A stretch of DNA of 64,000 bases, taken from Amycolatopsis nigrescens CSC17Ta-90. Its GTDB lineage: Bacteria; Actinomycetota; Actinomycetes; Mycobacteriales; Pseudonocardiaceae. Location of the stretch: contig NZ_ARVW01000001.1 of assembly GCF_000384315.1 (NCBI RefSeq), forward strand, positions 5,146,157-5,210,156, read 5' to 3'. Under the pieces are notes generated by a model. That model saw only the letters and a program-made list of their open reading frames with translations, made no database searches and had not been told where the DNA came from. Shown here one piece after another: positions 17,561-24,765 of the stretch. Positions within the stretch are counted from its first letter, which is position 1. Each line of letters opens with the position of its first letter. The position numbers and the translations under genes are program-made.

Positions 17561-17645
17561 CTTCCTCGATCGGGTTATCTGGCACGCCACGCGCGAGACC
17601 AACGGCGCGGTCTTGCGGTCGCACTGTCACCGTGATGTTGACGCC

Positions 17646-19010
17646 CTATCCCTCGCCGGGTAGCTCGGTGGCGTCCAATTCGGACTCCAGCAGGGCGGCT
17701 GCGCGATCGATGGCGTCCGGGTTAGCGTCCAAACCGTCCTGAAGTGTCCGTACCGGGCCTGACCTGCGGGAACGGCGGGACGCTTCGCCGGACGCTTTCG
17801 CGGGGCCGTCCAAAGCGTCCGGCAAAGCGTCCGGCTGTTTCGCCTGGTCAGAGGACGTTTGGACGCTTCGGGACACTTCGGACGGTTGCACGGGCCGTCG
17901 CGGGACGTCGGCCGCGTCGGCGGTGTCCTCATCGGACGGGTAGCGCTCCCAGGCGTCGGCGAAGTCGCGTCGGTTGTAGCCGCGCTTGGCCCTGTCCTTG
18001 TTGCGGTCGGACTTGATCCCGAAGTGGCTGAGCATCCGGCCCAGCTTGTGCGCGGTCAGTTCCATTTCGGACCACGGCGACTCGTCTACCTTCCACAGTT
18101 CCCGCACCAGATTCTCCGTGGCCACCCAGTCACCCTTGAAACCCGCGAACACTCTGCGCATGTCGTGTAAGAGCTGGACGGGCAGGGAGTTCTCACGTTC
18201 GTCCTCGGCGGACTCTTCGAGTAGCCGCTTCGCGGCTGTGCGGGCGCGCTGCGGCCAGTCGGCCCCGGCGAGGTCGGCCACCATGAGCAGGGGTTCCCAG
18301 ACGTCGGCGGCCCGGTCTTCGAGGTCCGACTTGGGTTCGGCGTGGCTGAGCACGGTCTTGGTGTCCTCTGTGGTTAGCCATGCGGCCAGCCGGGTGCCCA
18401 CGGCTTCGATGGCGGGCTTGTCGCGGAGGATGCGGAACGGCTTCACGATCTCGCTCGGCTTGCGGCGTCGCATGTGGATGATCACCGACCGGTCCTCGAT
18501 GGTGTCGGGAAGCGAGCCGATCCCGGCGAGCGCGGCCATTGCGAATGACGGGAATTCCACCGGGGTCTGTGACTGGCCGACACATCGCAGCGACGGGGCG
18601 CCGCGCTCGAACCCGGCGTTAAGCAGGCCACGTAGGTCTTCGTTGTTCTCGGCGACCTTCTTGGACCCGAAGATGGTGTCCGCTTCATCGAAGATCAGCG
18701 TGGGCGGGTGTTCGCCGCCGAGTGATCGGAAGATCGCGGGCACCGTGGCGTTGACCGTCTTGAGTGGACGGTGGCTGAGCAGGGTCACCACGTCGAGCAC
18801 GCGGGTCTTGCCGGATCGCTTGGTAGCCGACCGCACCGACAGCCGGGGCGCGAACGGCAGGGTTTCCAGCGCATGTGTTGCTGCACACCACAAAACGATG
18901 GCGTCGGCCGCTTCCGGCGTCGGCAACGCGCAGTAGGTCACCAGCAAGTCGCGGGCTTCGTCCAGCAGGGCGGCGCCATCGATCGTCGCGTCCAGTTCGT
19001 CGATCTTCAC
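17646..19010 (-). CDS. DUF3631 P-loop ATPase (replication helicase-like), element-borne
   Basis: 454 residues. A P-loop variant SATKRSGKT (about residues 62-70) is followed by a Walker B PPTLIFDEADTIF, then a sensor-like segment and the domain of unknown function DUF3631. The C-terminal 100 residues are Ser/Asp/Arg-rich and probably disordered. DUF3631 proteins are commonly paired with prim-pol domains in mobile elements, where a helicase/ATPase role in replication is assumed. GTG at 19010 overlaps the prim-pol stop (GTGA), which decides the start; the frame is open further upstream. Confidence 0.82.
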   Translation of the reverse strand: MKIDELDATIDGAALLDEARDLLVTYCALPTPEAADAIVLWCAATHALETLPFAPRLSVRSATKRSGKTRVLDVVTLLSHRPLKTVNATVPAIFRSLGGEHPPTLIFDEADTIFGSKKVAENNEDLRGLLNAGFERGAPSLRCVGQSQTPVEFPSFAMAALAGIGSLPDTIEDRSVIIHMRRRKPSEIVKPFRILRDKPAIEAVGTRLAAWLTTEDTKTVLSHAEPKSDLEDRAADVWEPLLMVADLAGADWPQRARTAAKRLLEESAEDERENSLPVQLLHDMRRVFAGFKGDWVATENLVRELWKVDESPWSEMELTAHKLGRMLSHFGIKSDRNKDRAKRGYNRRDFADAWERYPSDEDTADAADVPRRPVQPSEVSRSVQTSSDQAKQPDALPDALDGPAKASGEASRRSRRSGPVRTLQDGLDANPDAIDRAAALLESELDATELPGEG

Positions 19011-19867
19011 GACGGACCACCCGCCCGGCGAAGCGCGGAGTTCACCGTGGACTGGGCTTCCCGGCGTGGGAGTCCGGTTTGGACGGCCGCGTCCACGAGT
19101 AGATAAACTTCGGCCTGGCGGCCGGCGTCGACCGCCCGGTTTGCCGCCCAGTACAGGGCGTTGTTCCGGTTGCTTTCTTGTTGGCGCGCAAGCCATCGAG
19201 CGAGACGAGGGACTTCTTCACTCCGGTTTCCGGTGCACGGCAACAAGAGTTTCCGCGTCGGCGTCACCAGCCGCTTGCACGCCTGCCAGTCCAGCGCCCG
19301 GCCTCGGGCGCCTTCGCGCCAATCGAGGACTTCGTACGCGGCATGGTCCACGGTGGACGGGGGCACGAGAACGTACCCGCCGAGTCCACGGAAGTCGATC
19401 CCGTGCCCGGGAAGGCTTCCGTTTCCTTGGCGTGTTCCCCGGTAGTAGATGTGCAGCCCGCCGGACGGGGTGCGCACGGTGCCGAGTGCCCCGGTGAGAA
19501 GCCCGGCGGCCTTGAGTCGGTCCACTGTGGCCATCCCGTCAACGTGGCCTTTTACGTCGACGTCGAGCACGTCGAACGCGGGCGCCCCGGTCGCTACCGC
19601 GAGGTTGGCGCCCGGTATCCGGCGCCACCACCGCGTGATCACACTGGGGTCGGTGGTGGCGTCCTTGAACCCGTGGCGCGTCGCCGGTTGCTTGGCGCCG
19701 GGCTTGCAGGGGAACACGGGCCAGCCGCGCCGGGCGCACGCCAACGCGGCCCGGAGTGCGCTATCGTCCACAGTGGTCGAACTGTCGTGAGTGTCGATCT
19801 TGTCTGTCGGGGCCGCCCGGTCCGTGCGTGCCGGGCGGCTTCGTTCTGCCGGGGGCTTATTGATCAC
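19007..19867 (-). CDS. Bifunctional DNA primase/polymerase (prim-pol), element-borne
   Basis: 286 residues with the archaeo-eukaryotic primase-polymerase domain: the metal-binding acidic pair in FDVLDVDVKG, the SGGLHIYY motif with its conserved His, and the third-motif segment GIDFRGLGGYVLVPPS. It would prime and extend the element's own DNA during autonomous replication. GTG at 19867 overlaps the stop of the HTH gene (GTGA), and the stop overlaps the DUF3631 start, so HTH protein, primase and ATPase form a tightly coupled leftward set. Confidence 0.9.
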   Translation of the reverse strand: MINKPPAERSRPARTDRAAPTDKIDTHDSSTTVDDSALRAALACARRGWPVFPCKPGAKQPATRHGFKDATTDPSVITRWWRRIPGANLAVATGAPAFDVLDVDVKGHVDGMATVDRLKAAGLLTGALGTVRTPSGGLHIYYRGTRQGNGSLPGHGIDFRGLGGYVLVPPSTVDHAAYEVLDWREGARGRALDWQACKRLVTPTRKLLLPCTGNRSEEVPRLARWLARQQESNRNNALYWAANRAVDAGRQAEVYLLVDAAVQTGLPRREAQSTVNSALRRAGGPS

Positions 19868-20055
19868 GCGACGCGGCCCCCTTCGGCCTCGTGGGCTTTC
19901 TCCCACTTCTCGACGTCGGCCAGCCGGTACCGCACGTGCTTGCCGACCTTGAGGTACTTCGGCCCATCACCCCGGCTGTTCCACTGGTAGACCGTGCGGC
20001 GGGGCACGCCCAGACGCTCCGCAAGATCACTGATCGTCAGGTGCCGTCCAACCAT
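19864..20055 (-). CDS. MerR-type helix-turn-helix protein, probable excisionase
   Basis: 63 residues from ATG at 20055, with AGGAGA 7 bases upstream. The sequence LTISDLAERLGVPRRTVYQW is a winged-helix/MerR-like HTH of the kind used by element excisionases (Xis), and the second half (GPKYLKVGKHVRYRLADVEKW) is the wing and final helix. It probably controls excision direction together with the integrase, which is encoded on the other strand 0.7 kb away. An in-frame ATG further upstream (20124) would add 23 residues with no domain content. Confidence 0.82.
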   Translation of the reverse strand: MVGRHLTISDLAERLGVPRRTVYQWNSRGDGPKYLKVGKHVRYRLADVEKWEKAHEAEGGRVA

Positions 20056-20115
20056 CGGCCCATCTCCTTCCATCTGGTCCTGTACCCGATGGTTGCCATC
20101 CTGGCCTAGATGAGG

Positions 20116-20159
20116 CATCATCACCTAAGCCAAAACCCGAGAGATTGGCGTAGATGATG
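20116..20159. promoter_or_regulatory. Imperfect inverted repeat between divergent element genes
   Basis: CATCATC (20116-20122) and AAGCCAA (20127-20133) are mirrored by TTGGCG (20145-20150) and GATGATG (20153-20159). The repeat spans the short gap between the leftward HTH gene and the rightward regulator-like gene and covers the latter's start codon. It is a good candidate operator for one of these two HTH proteins. Confidence 0.45.
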
Positions 20160-20732
20160 GTTTGGACGGGTAAGTCCCGCGTGTACCGGCACCCGGGCGG
20201 GAAGTTTCGCGGAGACGTCCGACTCGGGGACCTGATGGTGCCCCGGCACGCCTTCTTCGACCTAGAGGGCGCGGACGGGCATCCGGACGTTCACGCCCAC
20301 TTCGAGGTCAGGGACGGCCGTCCCGAGTGTCGAGAGCTTCGGATCACCAGCAATGACCCCGGACGGGGAATCACTGATGATGATCTCAAATTCTTCAATC
20401 TCGACAATTTCACCACTCAAGTTTTCCATCAATTGGTGTCACATGTAATCGACGAAAACGACGGTGAGCCGATAGCGATTGACACGAATTACGGGCGCGC
20501 AGTCCGGGAGTCGTTCGACGAGATCAGGGAGGCTGTCACTAAACCAAGGAAGGAAAAGGGTGCCGACCTGGAATACGTGGCGAGACTTTACCGGGAAAAT
20601 ATCGATGGATCACCCATTAAAATAATCTCCGAAGAATGCAAAGTATCGGAGCGAACGGCCGTGCGACGTGTCAAGCAAGCGCGCGACGCTGGCCTACTTC
20701 CACCCACCACCAAAGGAAAGCGAAAGGCGTAA
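20154..20732 (+). CDS. Hypothetical protein with C-terminal HTH, element-borne
   Basis: 192 residues, not recognised as a family. The N-terminal 90 residues look beta-rich (KSRVYRHPGGKFRGDVRL, then HAHFEVRDGRPECRELRI); the last 50 hold a helix-turn-helix-like segment (IISEECKVSERTAVRRVKQA) and a basic end. Codon use is noticeably less GC-rich than the host, with ATT, AAT and AAA codons between 20.35 and 20.65 kb, a sign of foreign origin. ATG at 20154 or 20157. It ends 2 bases before the integrase and is likely co-expressed with it, possibly as its regulator. Confidence 0.65.
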   Translation: MMVWTGKSRVYRHPGGKFRGDVRLGDLMVPRHAFFDLEGADGHPDVHAHFEVRDGRPECRELRITSNDPGRGITDDDLKFFNLDNFTTQVFHQLVSHVIDENDGEPIAIDTNYGRAVRESFDEIREAVTKPRKEKGADLEYVARLYRENIDGSPIKIISEECKVSERTAVRRVKQARDAGLLPPTTKGKRKA

Positions 20733-20734
20733 CG

Positions 20735-21937
20735 ATGTCTGTCGAAGACCGTTGGCACTACAAGGGAACGCGCAAGCAGACAAGGGAATACGGACGCGGG
20801 AAACGGTGGCGTGTCCGGAATCCCGGCGCGCCCAACAAGTCCTTTCACAAGAAGTCGGACGCGGAAACGCACGACACCGAGGTCAAAGCGGACTTGCTGA
20901 AGGGCCTGACCCCGTTCGACACCGCCAAGGGGCGCATCCGGTTCCGGGACTACGTGGAAAAGCACTGGTTGCCCAACCACCCCGGCACCCCCGGCTCTCT
21001 CCGTACGATCAAGTCCCGGCTCAAGAACCACATCTACCCGCACTTCGGGGACAAGAGCATGAACGAGTGCCGACCGTCCACGGTGAACGGGTGGAAAGCC
21101 GCCATGCGCACCAAGACGTCCAAGCGCGGCGGCGGGAAGCTCTCGGACGCAACGGTTCTCGCGTGCTGGGTTCACCTGGGCGGCATCTTCCGCGCGGCCA
21201 AGATCGACGGCGTGATCGCGGCACATCCGTTTGAAGGCGTGGACCGCGTGGACGAACCGCGCCGGGGGCACATGCGGTTGCTGGAGGACAAGACCGTGGA
21301 CGGCATCTTGGATGCCTTCCCGGACCGGTACCACGGCGTCCCGCTCGTGTCGGCCACGTGCGGGCACCGACAGGGAGAGAGCTTCGCCGTGGCCGTCGAG
21401 GACTTGGACTTCCTCCGGCGCAAGATCGAGATTCGCCACCAAGTCCAGGTGATCGACGGGGAGTTGAAGCTAGTCCCGCCCAAGCGCGGGTCCGTGCGCA
21501 CGGTGCCACTCCCGACGCACACCGGGGAAGCCCTGGCGACCCACATCGAGCGCTACGGCACGGTGGCCGTCCGGTGCGAGTGCTGTAACCGGGTGAATCA
21601 CCTGCTGTTCGTCACGGAGTCCGGCGAACTGATCAACTACACCAAGTTCAACCGGGCGCTCTGGCACCCGGCGATCACGGCGGCAGGGCTGGACCCTGCC
21701 GCCGGGGATGAGACCGGTCAGCACCTTCTCCGGCACTACTACGTGTCGGTGCTGATCGAGGCGCACACCAACCCGAAGGCCATTCAGCAGTACGTCGGCC
21801 ACAAGCACATGAGCACGACCATGGACGTGTACGGCCACCTGTTCGAGCGCGCCCACGAGCAAGCGGCCAGGGCCGTCGATCGTGCGTTCGCTGGGCGGGG
21901 CCGTGTGTCCCCTGTGCGTCCCGCGAAGGGTGCCTAG
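20735..21937 (+). CDS. int: Tyrosine recombinase (phage-type integrase)
   Basis: 400-residue site-specific recombinase that would integrate and excise the element. The N-terminal region is basic (arm-binding type), a core-binding SAM-like domain spans about residues 65-160 (RFRDYVEKHWLPNHPGTPGS), and the catalytic domain shows Arg in CGHRQGE, the HLLRH box, and YVGHKHMSTTMDVYGHLF with the nucleophilic Tyr. ATG at 20735 lies just after the upstream stop. All catalytic residues appear present, so it may be active. The gene ends 8 bases from the right boundary repeat, the usual place for the attachment site. Confidence 0.93.
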   Translation: MSVEDRWHYKGTRKQTREYGRGKRWRVRNPGAPNKSFHKKSDAETHDTEVKADLLKGLTPFDTAKGRIRFRDYVEKHWLPNHPGTPGSLRTIKSRLKNHIYPHFGDKSMNECRPSTVNGWKAAMRTKTSKRGGGKLSDATVLACWVHLGGIFRAAKIDGVIAAHPFEGVDRVDEPRRGHMRLLEDKTVDGILDAFPDRYHGVPLVSATCGHRQGESFAVAVEDLDFLRRKIEIRHQVQVIDGELKLVPPKRGSVRTVPLPTHTGEALATHIERYGTVAVRCECCNRVNHLLFVTESGELINYTKFNRALWHPAITAAGLDPAAGDETGQHLLRHYYVSVLIEAHTNPKAIQQYVGHKHMSTTMDVYGHLFERAHEQAARAVDRAFAGRGRVSPVRPAKGA

Positions 21938-21944
21938 GGGTGGA

Positions 21945-21958
21945 CTTGCCCAGGTCAG
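21945..21958 (-). repeat. Right half of split 14-bp inverted repeat at element boundary
   Basis: CTTGCCCAGGTCAG, the exact reverse complement of 12517-12530. It follows the integrase stop by 8 bases and marks the proposed right end of the element. See the left half for interpretation. Confidence 0.6.
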
Positions 21959-21983
21959 GGGCACATTTTGTCGCTCTCAGTTA

Positions 21984-22028
21984 TGAAGGGCACCTTGCCT
22001 ACCTTCAAGGTAGGCAAGGTGCCCTTCA
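21984..22028. terminator. 45-bp near-perfect palindrome between convergent genes
   Basis: Two 22-base arms (21984-22005 and 22007-22028) are exactly complementary around a single C. The arms begin TGAAGGGCACCTTGCC. It stands between the integrase and the leftward FG-GAP gene, which stops at 22047. As a transcript it forms a very stable hairpin and should terminate both genes. Confidence 0.75.
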
Positions 22029-22046
22029 CGGACATCTATCGACGGG

Positions 22047-23063
22047 TTAGGAGAGCTGGGAGTCCGCGGACCACTTGGTGCCGAGGGCGTTGCGGCCGCT
22101 GAAGGACACCGTGCCGTCCGCCCCGGTGTTCAGGAAGGCGACCAGTTGGCCATCGGTCAGCTTGCTGACGACGTCCTTCTTGCCGTCGAGGTTCACGTCC
22201 TTGGAGATGGTCAGCACGGCCTGCTCCCAGCCGTGCCCGATCACGATCGGCTCGGCGGGCGCGGCGGCCGAACGAGCCTGCTTCGCCGCACCGGACTTGA
22301 TCGCCGCCACGTCGGCCGCGTCGAAGGACGGCAACGACTTGCCCGCCTTCGCCGCCCCCTGCGGCTCTGTCTCCGTCTCGGCGAGGATGCCGTAGAGCAC
22401 GCCGCCAAGGCGGACGATCAGGTCGGGCAGGGTGTCGCCGTTCAGGTCGGCGACGTCGAACTGGTCGAACACGGTGAAGTCGTCGATCAGCGTGAGCGGT
22501 GCTCCGACGGTGGTCTGTCCCGCTGCCGCGGTGACCGGCCAGACCGTCAGCGCGCCGTCCGGCGTCCGGCCCCAAATGTCCGCCACACCGTCGCCGGTGA
22601 TGTCCTGCAGCACCTTCAGGTCGATCTGGTCCCAGCCGAAACCGCCGAACTGCTGGGCGCTGGTCAGCGTGCCCAGCGGAGCCGCCGGGTCGTAGGCGCC
22701 GCCGTGCTTGTGCGCGGTGATGGTGCCACCGACCTGCGCGAGCACGTCGGGGACGTCGTCGCCGGACACGTCCGCGACGGAGATCCAGCCCGCGTTGTTC
22801 CAGCCGAAGTTGATCGCAGTCGCGCCGCCGAAGGTGGCGCCGGGGTTGCCGGCGCTGAAGCCGCCGGAATGCGGGTAGACCACCAGCGCGCCGTCGGGCT
22901 TCCTGGAGACAAGGTCCTCGTGACCGTCGCGGGTGATGTCGCGGGTGCGGTCACCGGAGCCGGTCTGCGCCGGAGCGGCGGTGGCCACTGCCGGTGCCGC
23001 GGCCAGCACAGCGAGCGCCGCGGCCGTTCCGGCCAGGACGCGCTTGTATCTGCCAGAAGACAT
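22047..23063 (-). CDS. Secreted FG-GAP/VCBS-repeat protein
   Basis: 338 residues. A signal peptide (MSSGRYKRVLAGTAAALAV, with an Ala-rich cleavage region) leads to repeats of the FG-GAP/VCBS type, each with a Ca-binding-like acidic loop: DITRDGHEDL, DVSGDDVPDV, DITGDGVADI, DLNGDTLPDL and DVNLDGKKDV. These normally build a beta-propeller on the outside of the cell. ATG at 23063 follows AAGGGG by about 7 bases. The 165-base upstream gap is AT-richer than average and probably holds the promoter. Ligand unknown. Confidence 0.85.
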   Translation of the reverse strand: MSSGRYKRVLAGTAAALAVLAAAPAVATAAPAQTGSGDRTRDITRDGHEDLVSRKPDGALVVYPHSGGFSAGNPGATFGGATAINFGWNNAGWISVADVSGDDVPDVLAQVGGTITAHKHGGAYDPAAPLGTLTSAQQFGGFGWDQIDLKVLQDITGDGVADIWGRTPDGALTVWPVTAAAGQTTVGAPLTLIDDFTVFDQFDVADLNGDTLPDLIVRLGGVLYGILAETETEPQGAAKAGKSLPSFDAADVAAIKSGAAKQARSAAAPAEPIVIGHGWEQAVLTISKDVNLDGKKDVVSKLTDGQLVAFLNTGADGTVSFSGRNALGTKWSADSQLS

Positions 23064-23228
23064 AGATTTCCCCTTGAATGAAATCGAATTAAAACAATGG
23101 GAAGAAATGCGTGCAGGACGAAGATCCCCGATGCGTCGCCCCTCGCGCATCGCCAACCTACACCCTTTTCACACCGGGTGGCGCAGATATCTTTTGGATA
23201 TCATTACCCCTGGGCAGGTAACATCGGG

Positions 23229-23762
23229 TCAGCCGCGCTCGTGCAGCAGGAGCAGGGTGTACGCGGCGATCGACTGGGCGTCGGTGACCTCCCCGGTGGC
23301 GATCAGCCGCTCGAACTCGGCCCTGGAGAACCAGGCGGTGGCCATGTCCTGCTCCTCGTGCTCGCGTTCGGCCGCGCCCTCGGTCAGCTCGGTGGCCAGG
23401 AAGACCCTGCCGCGCTGGCTGGACATGCCGGCGGCCACGTCCAGCAGGCCGAGCTCCATCATCGAACCGGCGCGCAGCCCGGTCTCCTCGCGCAGCTCGC
23501 GGGCGGCAAGGCCGAGCGGCTCCTGCTCGGCGAGCCCCGGCGCGGTGCCCTGCGGGAACTCCCAGCGGCGCAGCCCGAGCGGATAGCGGAACTGTTCCAC
23601 CAGATGCAGCCGGTCACCGTTCAGCGGAATTATCAGCGCGTAGTCGGGTTTGTCGATCACGCCGTAAATACCGGCCGAGCCGTCCGCCCGCCGAACGGCG
23701 TCTTCGCGCACGGTCATCCAGTTGTTCCGATAGACCTCTTGCGTGGTCATCCGCTCGATCAT
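23229..23762 (-). CDS. Nudix hydrolase (ADP-ribose pyrophosphatase-like)
   Basis: Hydrolyses a nucleoside diphosphate linked to another moiety. 177 residues; the Nudix box is recognisable as GLAARELREETGL (REUxEExGU core), although spacing before it differs by one residue from the strict consensus. The context (WEFPQGT before the box, the EHEEQD segment after it) resembles ADP-ribose pyrophosphatases. ATG at 23762 is chosen because a CATAAT -10 box ends 6 bases before it, which indicates a leaderless mRNA; the longer frame to 23840 has no support. Confidence 0.83.
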   Translation of the reverse strand: MIERMTTQEVYRNNWMTVREDAVRRADGSAGIYGVIDKPDYALIIPLNGDRLHLVEQFRYPLGLRRWEFPQGTAPGLAEQEPLGLAARELREETGLRAGSMMELGLLDVAAGMSSQRGRVFLATELTEGAAEREHEEQDMATAWFSRAEFERLIATGEVTDAQSIAAYTLLLLHERG

Positions 23763-23853
23763 GATCCCATTATGCAGTCCGCCCGGAAATGCGCTGTGAA
23801 TGGTGCGGGCACCCCGCGAATCGCCTTCCCGTCGCGTCACCTACCCTCGCCGG

Positions 23854-24513
23854 GTGCGTCTAGTGATCGCTCGTTGCCAGGTGGACTACGCCGGCCGCCT
23901 CACCGCCCACCTGCCCATGGCGACCAGGCTGCTGCTGGTCAAGGCGGACGGTTCGGTGTCCGTGCACTCCGACGACCGCGCCTACAAGCCGTTGAACTGG
24001 ATGAGCCCGCCGTGCTGGCTGATCGAGGACGGCAAGATCTGGACCGTGCAGAACAAGGCCGGCGAGAAGCTGGTGATCAGCATGGAAGAGGTGCTGCACG
24101 ACGCCGCGCACGAACTCGGCGCCGAACCGGGGCTCGTCAAGGACGGGGTCGAGGCGCATCTCCAGGAACTGCTCGCCGAGCACATCTCCACCCTCGGCGA
24201 GGGCTATTCGCTGGTGCGCCGCGAATTCCCGACCGCGATCGGGCCGGTGGACATCATGGCCCGCGACGCCGACGGCGTCTCGGTCGCGGTGGAGATCAAG
24301 CGCCGCGGCGAGATCGACGGCGTCGAGCAGCTGACCCGCTACCTGGAACTGCTCAACCGCGACCCGCTGCTCGCCCCGGTGAAGGGCGTGTTCGCCGCGC
24401 AGCTGATCAAGCCGCAGGCACGCACGCTCGCCGAAGACCGCGGCATCCGCTGCCTGACGCTGGACTACGACGTGCTGCGCGGCACCGACTCGGACGAGTT
24501 CCGGCTGTTCTGA
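23854..24513 (+). CDS. nucS: Mismatch-specific endonuclease NucS/EndoMS
   Basis: Cuts both strands at base mismatches and provides the non-canonical mismatch repair of actinobacteria that lack MutS/MutL. 219 residues. The N-terminal half has [11 protein letters not shown] and the conserved [12 protein letters not shown]; the C-terminal nuclease has the catalytic set D133, E147 and K149 (GPVDIMARD and AVEIKRR), with the same spacing as known for archaeal NucS. GTG at 23854 lies 6 bases after a TACCCT box, so the mRNA is probably leaderless. The extreme C-terminus ends in EFRLF, where NucS contacts the sliding clamp. Confidence 0.96.
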   Translation: MRLVIARCQVDYAGRLTAHLPMATRLLLVKADGSVSVHSDDRAYKPLNWMSPPCWLIEDGKIWTVQNKAGEKLVISMEEVLHDAAHELGAEPGLVKDGVEAHLQELLAEHISTLGEGYSLVRREFPTAIGPVDIMARDADGVSVAVEIKRRGEIDGVEQLTRYLELLNRDPLLAPVKGVFAAQLIKPQARTLAEDRGIRCLTLDYDVLRGTDSDEFRLF

Positions 24514-24546
24514 GCCCCGATCACCGCATTCCCGCTGCTCACGGGT

Positions 24547-24588
24547 CGTGAGTGAAAAATGTTGCCAGGGCAACCGTTTTCACTCACG
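24547..24588. terminator. Long hairpin downstream of nucS
   Basis: CGTGAGTGAAAA (24547-24558) pairs with TTTTCACTCACG (24577-24588), and inside it GTTGCC pairs with GGCAAC around a very short loop. It starts 34 bases after the nucS stop. The rest of the 250-base gap to the symporter gene holds no gene, only its promoter region. Confidence 0.7.
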
Positions 24589-24709
24589 AGGTGGGGCGGC
24601 CGATCAGGTGTCAACACGGATACGGACCGACGCGTCAGGTGCACGTGAGCTACGTCATGCAGTACTGTGCCCCCGGCAGGTTGATCCTGGTGGTTCTTGT
24701 TGAATGGTG

Positions 24710-24738
24710 TTGACTGAATCGGTCCTGGTGGCTGCGAT
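24710..24738 (+). promoter_or_regulatory. Possible promoter of the symporter operon
   Basis: TTGACT (24710-24715) and TGCGAT (24733-24738) are 17 bases apart, placing transcription start near 24745, about 20 bases before the symporter GTG with its own GGAGG site. The -10 box is a weak match. Confidence 0.35.
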
Positions 24739-24765
24739 GCTGCAGTTGGAATCGGAGGTGGGTCG

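Larger units (their letters stand above)
12531..21944. mobile_element. Integrated satellite-like element (integrase, prim-pol, DUF3631, lone capsid gene)
   Basis: A block of about 9.4 kb between two host genes that would otherwise be convergent neighbours. It holds a tyrosine integrase at the right end, a small MerR-type HTH protein, a prim-pol, a DUF3631 ATPase, an HK97-fold major capsid protein, small unknown genes, and an XRE-TPR/SLOG module at the left end. No portal, terminase, prohead protease, tail, lysis or FtsK-type transfer gene is present. Parts (20.3-20.7 kb) are clearly less GC-rich than the host. The gene set fits a phage satellite or decayed prophage better than an integrative conjugative element. 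The boundaries are set by the 14-bp inverted repeat; no tRNA or long direct repeat was seen. Confidence 0.72.

Noticed and set aside
19007..21937. Actinomycete integrative conjugative element (pSAM2 type)
   Set aside because: No FtsK/TraB-like transfer gene, no spread genes; a capsid gene is present instead.
12517..21958. Boundary repeat as transposon terminal inverted repeats
   Set aside because: The element has a tyrosine integrase and no transposase, and the repeat is only 14 bp with no flanking target duplication seen.
12474..22046. tRNA gene or long direct repeat as the integration site
   Set aside because: No T-arm-like GGTTCGA or cloverleaf at either end, and no shared direct repeat longer than about 6 bases; only the inverted repeat was found.
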